From positions 62,001 through 126,000 of the forward strand of contig CABZCN010000001.1 of assembly GCA_902524245.1 (NCBI GenBank): a stretch of DNA of 64,000 nt, given 5' to 3'. The first letter of the stretch is position 1, and every line of letters starts with the position of its first letter. Positions 36,021-45,388 of the stretch are shown here, piece by piece. This stretch comes from an uncultured Alphaproteobacteria bacterium. GTDB lineage: Bacteria > Pseudomonadota > Alphaproteobacteria > HIMB59. The notes under the pieces were generated by a model that searched no databases, was not told where the DNA came from, and saw only the letters and a list, made by a program, of their open reading frames with translations. The position numbers and the translations under genes were made by a program.

Positions 36021-37355
36021 TCAATAATAGGTATTATTTAATAGTGATAATACATCTTTTTTATCCTTAAACTCTTCAATTAACAAATCTGCAGGATTTT
36101 TTTGTTTTTCAACAATATTATATAATTTTTCAAGATGAATACTTTCATCTCTTCCTTCAGAATTTAGATAACCTCTTTTTTCTAATCCCTTGTTAGCGAG
36201 GTTAAGAAGATTTTTACCATGCTCATATAAGGGCGAATTAATAAAGTTACTGTTAAGTCCTTTATAAGGAATCTCTAGATACAAATTTAAAATATCATTC
36301 TCTTGCCACGAACTAGTTTCTTTCCAAAGATGTTCAAGATTTTCATCATCATAAAGTATGCCTACCCAAAATGCTGGAAGAGCGCAAATCATTTCCCATT
36401 TCCCAGCGTCTGCACCTCTAAGTTCTATATATGACTTTAATCTTACCTCTGTAAAAATTGTGGAGAGATGATTTATCCAATCTTGTATTGATATGTTGTA
36501 ATTTGAAAGGTCTTTATTTGAGGTATTTTTAGTTAACAGTTCATTAAAAGTATAATCTGTTGTGTCATATTGTTTTCCATTTATCTTTAAAAAATAGTTT
36601 TTTACTTCCAAAACAAAGTCAACATATTCCTCAATAGAAAAATTCTTGTTTAGAAATGACCTTTTTATTCCACACCTTTGATCATCAGTGTCTTGCCATG
36701 TATAAATTCGATTACTCACTAAATTATTATATTTCGACTCACGAAAGGGCGAATTACAAAATATACCCATAACTATTGGTTGAATTCTATTAGAAACAAC
36801 AAATTTTTTAATTAGATCTGTTTCATTAAAATAATCTAAATTTGCTTGAACAGTACATGTTCGGGTCATCATATCTAATCCTCTTGAGCCAACTTTAGGC
36901 ATATATTCACTCATAATTTTATAACGCTCTTTTGGAATAAAAGTTAAATCCTCTAATTTACTTATTGGATCAAACCCCAGACCTAAAATACATAATTCAT
37001 TCAATTCGGCATATTCTTTTAATTCTCTTAAATGTTCATAAGACTCCGTACATGTTTGATGAACATTCTTTAAAATTTTACCAGATAATTCTAGTTGACA
37101 CCCTGGCTCTAAAGTAATGCTGGCACCATTTTTAGACAAAGATATTAATTGATTAAAACTATTGTATTCTTTTTTTTGCCAACCCTTTGATAAGAAAAAT
37201 TGAAATAAATTTTGTATACTTATCTCTCCATCAAATTGAAATCTTTTATTATCTTTATAAAAGATAAATTTCTCATGTTCAGTTCCAATGCCCTTATACT
37301 CAGGGTCAGTGAAATTGGAGTAGAAATAATTTATAAGATCTGATTTTTGTAACAA
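36021..37355 (-). CDS. gshA: glutamate-cysteine ligase, plant/alphaproteobacterial type (GCS2)
   Basis: A 444-residue protein of the GCS2 family found in plants and Alphaproteobacteria, unrelated in length to E. coli GshA. It shows GTEHEKFIF at the N-terminus, the ITLEPGCQLELSG segment, MMTRTCTVQANLDY and the R/D-rich SYIELRGADAGKWEM region. It makes gamma-glutamylcysteine from glutamate and cysteine, the rate-limiting step of glutathione synthesis. It is followed by gshB after seven bases, and preceded without a gap by the transglycosylase lipoprotein gene. Confidence 0.95.
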   Translation of the reverse strand: MLQKSDLINYFYSNFTDPEYKGIGTEHEKFIFYKDNKRFQFDGEISIQNLFQFFLSKGWQKKEYNSFNQLISLSKNGASITLEPGCQLELSGKILKNVHQTCTESYEHLRELKEYAELNELCILGLGFDPISKLEDLTFIPKERYKIMSEYMPKVGSRGLDMMTRTCTVQANLDYFNETDLIKKFVVSNRIQPIVMGIFCNSPFRESKYNNLVSNRIYTWQDTDDQRCGIKRSFLNKNFSIEEYVDFVLEVKNYFLKINGKQYDTTDYTFNELLTKNTSNKDLSNYNISIQDWINHLSTIFTEVRLKSYIELRGADAGKWEMICALPAFWVGILYDDENLEHLWKETSSWQENDILNLYLEIPYKGLNSNFINSPLYEHGKNLLNLANKGLEKRGYLNSEGRDESIHLEKLYNIVEKQKNPADLLIEEFKDKKDVLSLLNNTYY

Positions 37356-37940
37356 TTAAAACACACTATTTTTATGAAAATTACATTTTGTTATTTGATT
37401 AGAATAATCTTTAGCTTGACGTTCTACTTTTTTTGCAACCTCTAGAAGCCATTTTTTTTTGTTATAAGATTTTTTTTGATACCCACCCTTGCCCTCATGA
37501 TAAGCAAGGTAATGATTGTAAACATCACTTTTATCAATTTTCAACAAACGGTAACTTCCATCAACATACCAACCTATAAAATCACTAGCATCTCTAAAAT
37601 TTTTTCTATCGGCATTAAAGTTTTTTGTTGAAACTTTATACTCCTCCCATGTTCCATCTAAGGCCTGACTATAACCATAGGCGCTTGATGGCCTTAAACC
37701 AGGTATAAAACCCAATACCTTTTTCCTCGGAGGCCTAGCAGTTCTTTCAAAAGAGGACTCGTGTTTGATAAAGCTTAATTGTAAACTAACTGGAACCCCC
37801 CATTTTTCTTTTGTTTTTTCTGCATATGATTTCCATTTAGGATTTGTTTTGAAAATATCACAAATATTTGCTGTGTTAAAAGACCTATCAGTTGTAATAC
37901 AACCTGATAATAATAGAAAAAATATCAGTAAGTACTTCAC
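37356..37940 (-). CDS. lytic transglycosylase lipoprotein (SLT domain)
   Basis: A 194-residue protein with a lipoprotein signal ending in LSGC (C14 would be lipidated by the Lgt encoded in this window) and a single SLT-like domain. The glutamate in SFIKHESSF (E61) fits the catalytic acid, followed by SSAYGYSQALDGTW, the usual GxxQ turn, and YNHYLAYHEGKGGY, the third family motif. It cleaves peptidoglycan glycan strands to anhydromuropeptides. It overlaps the leucyl aminopeptidase gene by one base and precedes gshA. Confidence 0.85.
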   Translation of the reverse strand: MKYLLIFFLLLSGCITTDRSFNTANICDIFKTNPKWKSYAEKTKEKWGVPVSLQLSFIKHESSFERTARPPRKKVLGFIPGLRPSSAYGYSQALDGTWEEYKVSTKNFNADRKNFRDASDFIGWYVDGSYRLLKIDKSDVYNHYLAYHEGKGGYQKKSYNKKKWLLEVAKKVERQAKDYSNQITKCNFHKNSVF

Positions 37941-39280
37941 TAATTAAAATTTTTCCTTAAAAAATCACTCATTATATCTAATCCCTGTAATGCAGCTCCT
38001 TTGGAGTGTTGAGACCAAGCAAAGGTGTCAAAGTGAAACCAAGGTATATTTGGAGATTTTAAAAATTCTTGAAGAAAAAGTGCTGCCGTAATAGAACCAG
38101 CCATACCATCTAAAGATGCATTACTAAGATCTGCTACTTGAGATTTAATTTTAAAAAAGTAAGGAGAATACAAGGGCAATCTCCAACATCTCAATTTTTC
38201 TTTATTTAAATTTTCGATTTTTTTTGCAAATGTTTCATTATTACAAAAATAAGCAGGAAGGTCTTCACCCAGAGCTACTCTTGCTGCTCCAGTAAGCGTT
38301 GCAAAATCAATAATCATACATGGGTTATAAGAAGAAGCTTTTTCTATTGCATCTGCTAATAAAAGTCTTCCCTCAGCGTCTGTATGGGCAATTTCCACAG
38401 ACTTTCCTGACACAGATGAATATACATCACCAGGTCTCATTGATTTTGATGATATTGCATTTTCAGCGACTGGGGCAATTAAAACAATTTTAGTTTTTTT
38501 TAAAAAATAATTTGCTAACAAAAATAATGATATAGCGATAGCAGATCCTCCCATATCTTTTTTCATATTTCTCATTGAGGTACCTGGTTTTATATTTACT
38601 CCACCTGTATCAAATGTAACGCCTTTTCCAATAATAACCAATGGTTTATCTTTTTTTGAAAGTTTTCGATTTGTTATTTCAATCACTTTTGGTTTTGAAG
38701 AAGAAGATCTACCAACAGCACATGTCAAAGGAAAATTCAAATTTATTTCTTTTTCAGTGTAATCAATAAAATTAAAACTTTTAAACAAATTATTATTTTT
38801 AATTTTTGAGTAATAAGTTGATGGGTTTAATTTATTTGCAGGGCTATTTATTAAGTCTCTTGAAAAATTAATACAATCTGAGTAAAAAGTTAAAAACTCT
38901 AATTCCTTTTGTTCCTTTACGTATAATAAATTTTTTTTAGATTTAGACTGATAATTATAGTTGCCCCAAGCCCATGCTTTGTATATTTCAGACTCCTTTG
39001 ATTTGGCAAATTTACTAGAAATATAATAGTTACCAATGTTAGACGCAGAAAAAGCACTTATTGCCTCCAGGTTTTTATCTGCGCCCTCTCCTAATATGAC
39101 CTCTTTCAATCTTCCGTCCTCATAGGGAATTTTGAGAATTTTTCCTGATTCTGCCTTGAAATTATTAGATAAAGCCCAATTTTTAGTAAAAGATGATTGT
39201 GTTAACAACCATTTATCAAATTTACTTTGTGAAATGACAGAAATTTTTGTAGAACACTCAGTATTATCATTGGTAAACAT
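37940..39280 (-). CDS. leucyl aminopeptidase family protein (M17)
   Basis: A 446-residue dimetal aminopeptidase. The active-site region carries KGVTFDTGGVNIKP, MKKDMGGSA and HTDAEGRLLLADA; the last reads H where most members have N. The total is shorter than the usual 480-500 residues, with a compact N-terminal domain, as in the PepB-like branch common in Alphaproteobacteria. It removes N-terminal residues from peptides in the cytoplasm. It is the first gene of the set with the transglycosylase and gshAB, and divergent from htpG across 27 bases. Confidence 0.9.
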   Translation of the reverse strand: MFTNDNTECSTKISVISQSKFDKWLLTQSSFTKNWALSNNFKAESGKILKIPYEDGRLKEVILGEGADKNLEAISAFSASNIGNYYISSKFAKSKESEIYKAWAWGNYNYQSKSKKNLLYVKEQKELEFLTFYSDCINFSRDLINSPANKLNPSTYYSKIKNNNLFKSFNFIDYTEKEINLNFPLTCAVGRSSSSKPKVIEITNRKLSKKDKPLVIIGKGVTFDTGGVNIKPGTSMRNMKKDMGGSAIAISLFLLANYFLKKTKIVLIAPVAENAISSKSMRPGDVYSSVSGKSVEIAHTDAEGRLLLADAIEKASSYNPCMIIDFATLTGAARVALGEDLPAYFCNNETFAKKIENLNKEKLRCWRLPLYSPYFFKIKSQVADLSNASLDGMAGSITAALFLQEFLKSPNIPWFHFDTFAWSQHSKGAALQGLDIMSDFLRKNFN

Positions 39281-39307
39281 TACTTATAATAAGGATATTA
39301 AAAAAAA

Positions 39308-41170
39308 ATGACTAAACAACAAGCAGAAAAGAAAACTGTAAAATTTGAAACTGAAGTATCAAAGCTACTAGATATAGTTGCTAATTCACTCTATACCGAA
39401 AAGGAAATATTTTTACGTGAACTAATATCAAATTCATCAGATGCTTGCGAAAAGCTTAGATATGTTAGTCAGACTGACTCCAAAGCTACTAAAACAAATA
39501 AATTCCAAATTCGAATTCATCTTAATGAAAAAAATAAAACTATTTCAATTAAAGATAATGGGATTGGCATGGATGATAAAGATATGCAATCAAATTTAGG
39601 CACAATAGCTAAATCTGGCACGGAAGAGTTTATTAAAAAGATGGGTGATAAAAAGGGAGATATCAATCAAATTGGTAAATTTGGAGTTGGTTTCTATTCA
39701 TCATTTATGGTTTCAGATCAAGTAGTAGTTAGATCAAAAAAATATGACTCATCAAGTGGTTACCTTTGGACTTCAGATGGCAAAGGTACATTTTCAATTG
39801 AGGAAACGGAATACAATGAAATTGGAACTGAAATTACGTTATCAATTAAGAAGGATGAGAAAGAGTTTTTAAGTAAATTTAGAATAGAGGAAATAATAAA
39901 AAAGTATTCTGATTTTGTTCCTTTTCCCATTTTTGTAACATCCGAAGAAGATAAAAATGATAAGAAAAAAGATGATAAATCTGAAGAACAAGTAAACTCT
40001 GCTGAAGCCATTTGGCTAAAAGATAAATCAAAAATTAAAAAAGATGACTACAAATCTTTTTATAATCAAGTTTCAAACTATTATGATGAGCCTTTAATAA
40101 CTATTCACTTTAAAGCTGAAGGAGTTGTAAATTATACTGCCCTTTTATATTTACCCAAATCGCAGCCTCAAGATCTTTACCATCCAGATCGCAAAAACAA
40201 GTTAAAGCTATATGTTAATAAAGTATTTATTTCTGATAAGTTAGATGCATTAATTCCAGCTTGGCTTAGATTTGTGCCAGGTGTGGTAGATACAGAAGAT
40301 CTTAGTTTAAATATTTCAAGAGAAATTTTACAAAATAATGCCGTAATTAATAAAATATCTAATGCTATTACAAAAAGAGTTCTCAAAGAAATTCTAGAAT
40401 TAAAAAAAAAGAAGCCAGATGAATTTAAAGATTTTTGGAAGAATTTTGGTCCTGTTGTAAAAGAGGGACTCTATGAATTTAATGACTTTCATGATCAAAT
40501 ATTCGAGTTTTCAACTTTTAACTGCTCTGAGAAAGAGGAGATGATAACTTTAGATCAATACTTAACTGATTTTTCAAATGATAAAAAGAAAATCTATTAT
40601 ATTTCAGGCGAAAACAAGGAAAACCTCATTAATAGCCCTCAAATGGAACTATTTAAAAATAAGAAAATAAATGTTTTGTTAATTACGGATCCAGTCGACG
40701 AATTCTGGATGCCAATGAAAATGAAATTCAAAGATTATGAATTTACATCTATTACTAAAGGTGAAATTGATATTGAAGATAAAAAGGAGTCAAAAAAAGA
40801 CAAAGAAGAGCCAAAGGAAGACAAAGATTTTGTTGGTTTTTTAAAAGACAATCTGAAAGATAAAGTTAAAGATGTAAAAATTTCTAAAAGACTAACTACA
40901 AGTGCTTCATGTTTAGTAGCTGATGAGAACGATATGGATATGCATTTAAAAAAACTGATGGCTGCTAATAATCAAAATATTTCTGATGAAAAAAGAATTT
41001 TAGAGATAAATATCAATCATGAATTAGTTAATAAATTAAAATCTTTAGATAAAAATCAAAGAGACAAATTCTGTGAAATTCTTTATGACCACGCAAAGCT
41101 AATGGAAGGTGAAAGCCTTGACGACCCAAAAAAATATACGAATTTAGTCTCAGAACTCGTTTCCTTATGA
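39308..41170 (+). CDS. htpG: molecular chaperone HtpG (Hsp90)
   Basis: A 620-residue Hsp90 with an N-terminal GHKL ATPase domain: ELISNSSDACEKLRY (N/D of Bergerat motif I), DNGIGMD, the GTIAKSGT lid and GKFGVGFYSSF. The middle domain contains NISREILQNN, and the C-terminal dimerisation domain is present. A charged, lysine- and glutamate-rich linker (around 220-240 and 490-510) is longer than in E. coli. AAGGA at 39291-39295 lies 12 bases before the ATG. Its stop overlaps the start of a small zinc-finger gene (ATGA), suggesting coupling. Confidence 0.96.
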   Translation: MTKQQAEKKTVKFETEVSKLLDIVANSLYTEKEIFLRELISNSSDACEKLRYVSQTDSKATKTNKFQIRIHLNEKNKTISIKDNGIGMDDKDMQSNLGTIAKSGTEEFIKKMGDKKGDINQIGKFGVGFYSSFMVSDQVVVRSKKYDSSSGYLWTSDGKGTFSIEETEYNEIGTEITLSIKKDEKEFLSKFRIEEIIKKYSDFVPFPIFVTSEEDKNDKKKDDKSEEQVNSAEAIWLKDKSKIKKDDYKSFYNQVSNYYDEPLITIHFKAEGVVNYTALLYLPKSQPQDLYHPDRKNKLKLYVNKVFISDKLDALIPAWLRFVPGVVDTEDLSLNISREILQNNAVINKISNAITKRVLKEILELKKKKPDEFKDFWKNFGPVVKEGLYEFNDFHDQIFEFSTFNCSEKEEMITLDQYLTDFSNDKKKIYYISGENKENLINSPQMELFKNKKINVLLITDPVDEFWMPMKMKFKDYEFTSITKGEIDIEDKKESKKDKEEPKEDKDFVGFLKDNLKDKVKDVKISKRLTTSASCLVADENDMDMHLKKLMAANNQNISDEKRILEININHELVNKLKSLDKNQRDKFCEILYDHAKLMEGESLDDPKKYTNLVSELVSL

Positions 41171-41343
41171 GCGATCAAAATAAAATAGCGGACTCCATCG
41201 AATATGTTTCAAAAAATACTGATATAGTAATGTGCGACGGTGGAAGTGGTGATTTAGGTCATCCGGCTGTTTATTTTAAATTTGGTAAAAAAAAAGAAAT
41301 TGTGTGTAACTATTGTAATAAGAAATTTATAAAAAAAGACTAA
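41167..41343 (+). CDS. zinc-finger domain protein (zf-CHCC, NDUFS6-like)
   Basis: A 58-residue protein too short for most gene calls. The sequence MCDGGSGDLGHPAVYF followed by VCNYCNKKF gives four zinc ligands in order: C23, H32, C47 and C50. This is the zf-CHCC family, present in the mitochondrial complex I subunit NDUFS6 and as small stand-alone proteins in Alphaproteobacteria. Its start overlaps the htpG stop codon, so it is expressed with the chaperone. The exact role of the bacterial forms is unknown; an assembly or iron-sulphur-related role is an inference. The 3' end overlaps the convergent LysR gene by four bases. Confidence 0.85.
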   Translation: MSDQNKIADSIEYVSKNTDIVMCDGGSGDLGHPAVYFKFGKKKEIVCNYCNKKFIKKD

Positions 41344-42227
41344 ACTTTTTTTTCTTTATTTACTTCTCTCACTAAAAAATCCCTGAGGGCTTCAATTTTT
41401 TTAGAGCCCTTTAATTCAGGAGGATAAGTAAAATAAATGATTGTTTTTGGAGTATTTGCATTAGGTAAAATAGGAACAAGATTGTTATTAGATATTTTCA
41501 TATATTCTGGTAAGGCACCAATGCCCGCTCCTCCTCCAATAGCTCTCATAACTCCATACATATTTGATATATAAATGGTCTTGGGTTTTTTTGATTTAGG
41601 AATTAAATCCAAAATACAGTTTACATCGGGTATAGATGGCTCAACATCATGACCAAAAGCAATTATTGTATGTTTTGATAAATCACTCACACTTTTTGGT
41701 ATACCAAATTTTTCAATATACTCTGGTGAGGAGTAAATTTTAAATTGAAACTCATACAAAGGAAAACGAATTAAATCCATTTGTGTAGGCTCTTTTAATC
41801 GTAAAGCTACATCAGCTTCACCTAAGGAGAGATCTGTATATTTATTTTCAATTCTTATAGAAATATCAATATCAGGATATGAGTTTGAAAACTTTGCTAT
41901 TCTTGGGGCAAGCCATGTGGTGCCAAAGGCAACAGTGGCAGCTATGTGTAGTGAGCCTGTAGGTTTTTCTTTAGAAGAAGTTAATTGAGACTCAGTTAGA
42001 GCTATCTTTCCAAATATATCATGTGCTGTTTTGAATAAAATTTTACCTTGTTCAGTCAAAGTTAGCCCCCTGGCATGTCTTTTAAATAGTGATACTTTCA
42101 AATCTCTCTCTAGTGAGCTAATCTGTCTACTTATAGATGAATGACTTATATTCATTTTATTAGCTGCTTCTGAGATATTAAGATCTAGTGCAACATTATG
42201 AAAAATTTTAAGTTTATCCCAGTCCAT
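41340..42227 (-). CDS. LysR family transcriptional regulator
   Basis: A 295-residue regulator with the N-terminal winged helix (residues 1-60, including NISEAANKMNISHSSISRQISSLE) and a C-terminal periplasmic-binding-protein-like sensor domain from about 90. No enzymatic neighbour is obviously its target: the divergent gene is uvrC and the convergent one is the zinc-finger gene, so a remote target or self-regulation is likely. It is one of only two stand-alone transcription factors I recognise in the window. Confidence 0.93.
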   Translation of the reverse strand: MDWDKLKIFHNVALDLNISEAANKMNISHSSISRQISSLERDLKVSLFKRHARGLTLTEQGKILFKTAHDIFGKIALTESQLTSSKEKPTGSLHIAATVAFGTTWLAPRIAKFSNSYPDIDISIRIENKYTDLSLGEADVALRLKEPTQMDLIRFPLYEFQFKIYSSPEYIEKFGIPKSVSDLSKHTIIAFGHDVEPSIPDVNCILDLIPKSKKPKTIYISNMYGVMRAIGGGAGIGALPEYMKISNNNLVPILPNANTPKTIIYFTYPPELKGSKKIEALRDFLVREVNKEKKV

Positions 42228-42326
42228 GTTTTAATTTGATAATTTAGTTATTTATACTATCTATTTTTTGATTAGAAATTCATTAATTTTTTTTTGTGAT
42301 TTATAAAATGTCTGTAATATAGACTT

Positions 42327-44129
42327 ATGATTGGGCTTGAAATTCTAAAAAACAGAATAAAAGACGCACCTCAAAGTTCAGGCGTTTACCTTTTTAAAAA
42401 TAAAAAAGATAACCCGATCTATATAGGAAAAGCTATTAATATCAAAAGAAGATTATCTAATTACGGTAATCTACCAAAACTTCCAAGAAGACTTCAAAAA
42501 ATGGTTTCACAAACAGTAAATATTGATTTTGAGCTAACAGAGTCTGAGAGAAATGCATTATTATTAGAGGCTTTGCTTATCAAGAAATTTTCACCGAGAT
42601 ATAATATTCGTTTAAAAGATGATAAGAGCTTTCCATTAATTAAAATTACTAAAGGTGACTTTCCAAGATTGACAAGATTTAGAAATGAATTTTCTAATGA
42701 AGATAAAGTATTTGGTCCATTTACATCTGCGTTAAAAACAGACAAAGTCATAAAAATTTTGCAGAAATCTTTTAAGTTAAGGAGTTGTAGTGACTTGGAG
42801 TTTAAAAATAGAAAACGGGCATGCCTGCTTTATGACTTAAAACAATGCTCCGCTCCATGCGTAAATAAAGTTAGTCAAAATGAATACAAAAATCAAGTTA
42901 ATGATACAGTTAAATTTTTTCAAGGAGGCCAAAAAAAAATATTTGATAAATTAGAAAAACAAATGGTTAATTTTAGTGAAAGTCAAAACTATGAAAAGGC
43001 TGCAGAGCTAAGAGATAGTATACAATCTTTAAATTTTATCATCAGAGAGGAAGTGAAAATCAGTACTCAAGATACAAATTATGACTATATCCATATTGAT
43101 GATAAAAAACATTTCTCAATATACATTGGTTTCATTAGGTATGGGCGATATCTTGGCGGGAATTTAATTTACTATTCTGAAAAGTTTGAAGATGATATAG
43201 ATCTTACCTCTTTAATTATACAATTTTATTTAAAAAACTTCAGACCTAATAAAATAATAATTTCAAAAAAAATTAACGGATATAATGAATTAAAGTCAAT
43301 TATGAGAGATAATTATAAGATTGATGTATTTCTAAAAAGTAGCAAAATTAATGGCGTTCAGAAAATTTCGAAACTTACCGCAAAAAGAAATGATAAAGAA
43401 GTAAATCTTCAAAAACAAAAGTTTATTAATAATCAAGAAATTTTAACTTTAATGAAAAATAGGTTTAGTATTGATAATAAAATTGAACGTGTTGAGGCTT
43501 ACGATAATAGTTTTTTCGGTAACAACTATGCTGTGGCATCATATGTAGTATTTAATGAAGAGGGTTTTAGTATAAAAGACTCTAGAACATATAAATTTAA
43601 AGATTATGATTTAAAAAAGTTTGGTGATGCAGATTTAATGCGAAAGGTTTTTAAATCTCGTTTCTCCAAAGATGATAAAATTTTACCAGATTTAATAATA
43701 ATTGACGGGGGTCAACCTTATTTGAAAATTTGCCAAGAAATTATTGATGATAGCGGTATTAGTGAAAGTATAAAGTTAATTGGAGTGTCTAAAGGTTTTA
43801 AACGAGATTTTAGATTTGATAGATATCATACTCTAAGTGAAAAAAATCTATCTTTGAAGGATAGCCCTCAAATAGAAGGTTTTATCCAAAAAATGAGAGA
43901 TCAGGCTCACAAATTATCCAAAAAAAATAGCATGAAAAGGATGTCCGACTCCCTAAAAACGAGTTTTTTAGATGATATATCTGGCATTGGGAAAATAAAA
44001 AAAATGAGGGTCATCAATTTTTTTGGAAGTGTTCAAAATCTAAAGAAAGCTAACAGAGATGAGTTAGCTCAAATAAAAGGATTAAATTCGAAAAATATTA
44101 AGGCTATATTGGATAAGATAAATGGCTAA
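42327..44129 (+). CDS. uvrC: excinuclease ABC subunit C
   Basis: A 600-residue nuclease. The N-terminal GIY-YIG domain reads SSGVYLFKNK...PIYIGKA (about 18-35), with the UvrB-binding UVR segment in the middle (NYEKAAELRDSIQ). The RNase H-like C-terminal nuclease domain contains VEAYDNSFFG and the D in IIDGG, and helix-hairpin-helix motifs end the protein. It makes both incisions in excision repair. No ribosome binding site is visible. A short inverted repeat (GTCT at 42310-42313, AGAC at 42321-42324) lies just before the ATG. The stop overlaps pgsA by eight bases. Confidence 0.97.
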   Translation: MIGLEILKNRIKDAPQSSGVYLFKNKKDNPIYIGKAINIKRRLSNYGNLPKLPRRLQKMVSQTVNIDFELTESERNALLLEALLIKKFSPRYNIRLKDDKSFPLIKITKGDFPRLTRFRNEFSNEDKVFGPFTSALKTDKVIKILQKSFKLRSCSDLEFKNRKRACLLYDLKQCSAPCVNKVSQNEYKNQVNDTVKFFQGGQKKIFDKLEKQMVNFSESQNYEKAAELRDSIQSLNFIIREEVKISTQDTNYDYIHIDDKKHFSIYIGFIRYGRYLGGNLIYYSEKFEDDIDLTSLIIQFYLKNFRPNKIIISKKINGYNELKSIMRDNYKIDVFLKSSKINGVQKISKLTAKRNDKEVNLQKQKFINNQEILTLMKNRFSIDNKIERVEAYDNSFFGNNYAVASYVVFNEEGFSIKDSRTYKFKDYDLKKFGDADLMRKVFKSRFSKDDKILPDLIIIDGGQPYLKICQEIIDDSGISESIKLIGVSKGFKRDFRFDRYHTLSEKNLSLKDSPQIEGFIQKMRDQAHKLSKKNSMKRMSDSLKTSFLDDISGIGKIKKMRVINFFGSVQNLKKANRDELAQIKGLNSKNIKAILDKING

Positions 44130-44676
44130 AATTTACACTATTCCCAATATAATTACTTTTGTAAGAATTATTTTAATTCCCATAATTTTATATTTACTGT
44201 TCTCCGATAATTCTAAAGTGGTCCTTGTTGCAGGCTTACTTTTTATAATTTCATCTATATCTGATTATTTTGATGGATATTTAGCAAGAACATTGAATCA
44301 ATCATCTAAGCTTGGTACTCTACTTGATCCTATTGCTGATAAACTATTAATAGCAGCTGTCATCATAGTTTTGATAGACACGAGAGTAATTGCTGACATT
44401 CATGTTATTCCAGCAATAATTATTTTATTAAGAGAAATTGCTATTTCTGGTTTAAGAGAATTTTTAGCTAAACTAAATACTGATATGCCAGTGAGCAAAC
44501 TAGCTAAATATAAAACTACATTTCAAATGGTTAGCTTATCTATTCTCATCATAGGATTAGGTTTTGAATTAAATGATTTTCTTTGGAATTTAGGCTTAGT
44601 AACATTATGGCTAGCCGCTATAATTACTTTGTTATCTGGATATAATTATGTAGCAAAAGGTCTCAAACATATTTGA
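44122..44676 (+). CDS. pgsA: CDP-diacylglycerol-glycerol-3-phosphate 3-phosphatidyltransferase
   Basis: A 184-residue inner-membrane enzyme. The CDP-alcohol phosphotransferase signature D..DG..AR........G...D...D is complete in SDYFDGYLARTLNQSSKLGTLLDPIAD (about residues 47-73). It transfers phosphatidyl from CDP-diacylglycerol to glycerol-3-phosphate, the committed step of phosphatidylglycerol synthesis. The uvrC-pgsA-moaD-moaE order, with short overlaps at each joint, is a common alphaproteobacterial arrangement. Confidence 0.95.
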   Translation: MAKIYTIPNIITFVRIILIPIILYLLFSDNSKVVLVAGLLFIISSISDYFDGYLARTLNQSSKLGTLLDPIADKLLIAAVIIVLIDTRVIADIHVIPAIIILLREIAISGLREFLAKLNTDMPVSKLAKYKTTFQMVSLSILIIGLGFELNDFLWNLGLVTLWLAAIITLLSGYNYVAKGLKHI

Positions 44677-44927
44677 ATATTACATTAAAATATTTTTCTT
44701 GGATAAGAGTAAAACTTAAAAAAAGTCATGACTTAATTGAATTAAATCAAACTATAAGTTTTAAAGAATTTAAAAATTATCTCATTTCAAAAGATCCTGT
44801 ATTTCAAGAAATATTTGATGATAAGAGCGTAAAATATTTTTTAAACTTGACGGAAATAGATGATGATGATCAAACGCTAAATAATGGTGATATATTAGCT
44901 CTGTTACCTCCCGTTACAGGTGGATAA
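44673..44927 (+). CDS. moaD: molybdopterin synthase sulfur carrier subunit
   Basis: An 84-residue ubiquitin-like protein ending in LLPPVTGG. The C-terminal double glycine is the thiocarboxylate site that donates sulphur in molybdopterin synthesis. The start is a TTG at 44673 whose last two bases form the pgsA stop (TTGA); the reading begins NITLKYFSW, the normal first strand. The stop overlaps the moaE start (TAATG), so the two subunits are co-translated. Confidence 0.92.
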   Translation: MNITLKYFSWIRVKLKKSHDLIELNQTISFKEFKNYLISKDPVFQEIFDDKSVKYFLNLTEIDDDDQTLNNGDILALLPPVTGG

Positions 44928-45388
44928 TGATTAAAATAACTAATGATAATTTTGATCTAGATACAGAATTTAAATGTGTTTCATCCGACACAAATGGTGC
45001 ATACAGTTTCTTCTTAGGTACAGTTAGATCTGATTTAAGCTCATCAAATAAGAAAATAAAAGGAATTTATTTGGAGTGTTATGAAGAATTAGCATTAGCT
45101 CAGCTTAAAAAAATAAGAAGCAAAGCATTAAGTAGTTGGAAACTAAATGAATGTTTAATAATTCACCGAATAGGAAAATTAGATTTAGGAGAAAAAATTG
45201 TCTTAGTAATTACTGCTTCTTCTCATCGTACAAACGCTATAGAAGCTTGTGAGTTTGTGATTGATAGCTTAAAGATAGATGTAGCTTTTTGGAAATTTCA
45301 TTTATTAGATAACGATGAAAAAGAAACGGTATTACAAAAAAACTTAGATAATGAAAAAATGTTAAAATGGAAAGATATTATTAATTAA
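44927..45388 (+). CDS. moaE: molybdopterin synthase catalytic subunit
   Basis: A 153-residue catalytic subunit. The family features are the N-terminal GAYSFFLGTVR, the central YEELALAQLKKIR helix, HRIGKLDLGE with the conserved lysine/arginine pocket, and the C-terminal VAFWKFHLLD, where the conserved lysine lies (KKE/WKxE type). It transfers sulphur from MoaD to precursor Z. It is coupled to moaD by a one-base overlap. The convergent ilvE gene overlaps it by four bases. Confidence 0.94.
   Translation: MIKITNDNFDLDTEFKCVSSDTNGAYSFFLGTVRSDLSSSNKKIKGIYLECYEELALAQLKKIRSKALSSWKLNECLIIHRIGKLDLGEKIVLVITASSHRTNAIEACEFVIDSLKIDVAFWKFHLLDNDEKETVLQKNLDNEKMLKWKDIIN

Noticed and set aside
39285-39290. TATAAT as an htpG promoter
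   Set aside because: The start would fall almost on top of the ribosome binding site, and no -35 box is found at a normal distance.
42310-42324. Inverted repeat GTCT/AGAC before uvrC as an operator
   Set aside because: Four-base arms with a seven-base spacer are expected by chance in this composition, and no regulator can be linked to it.
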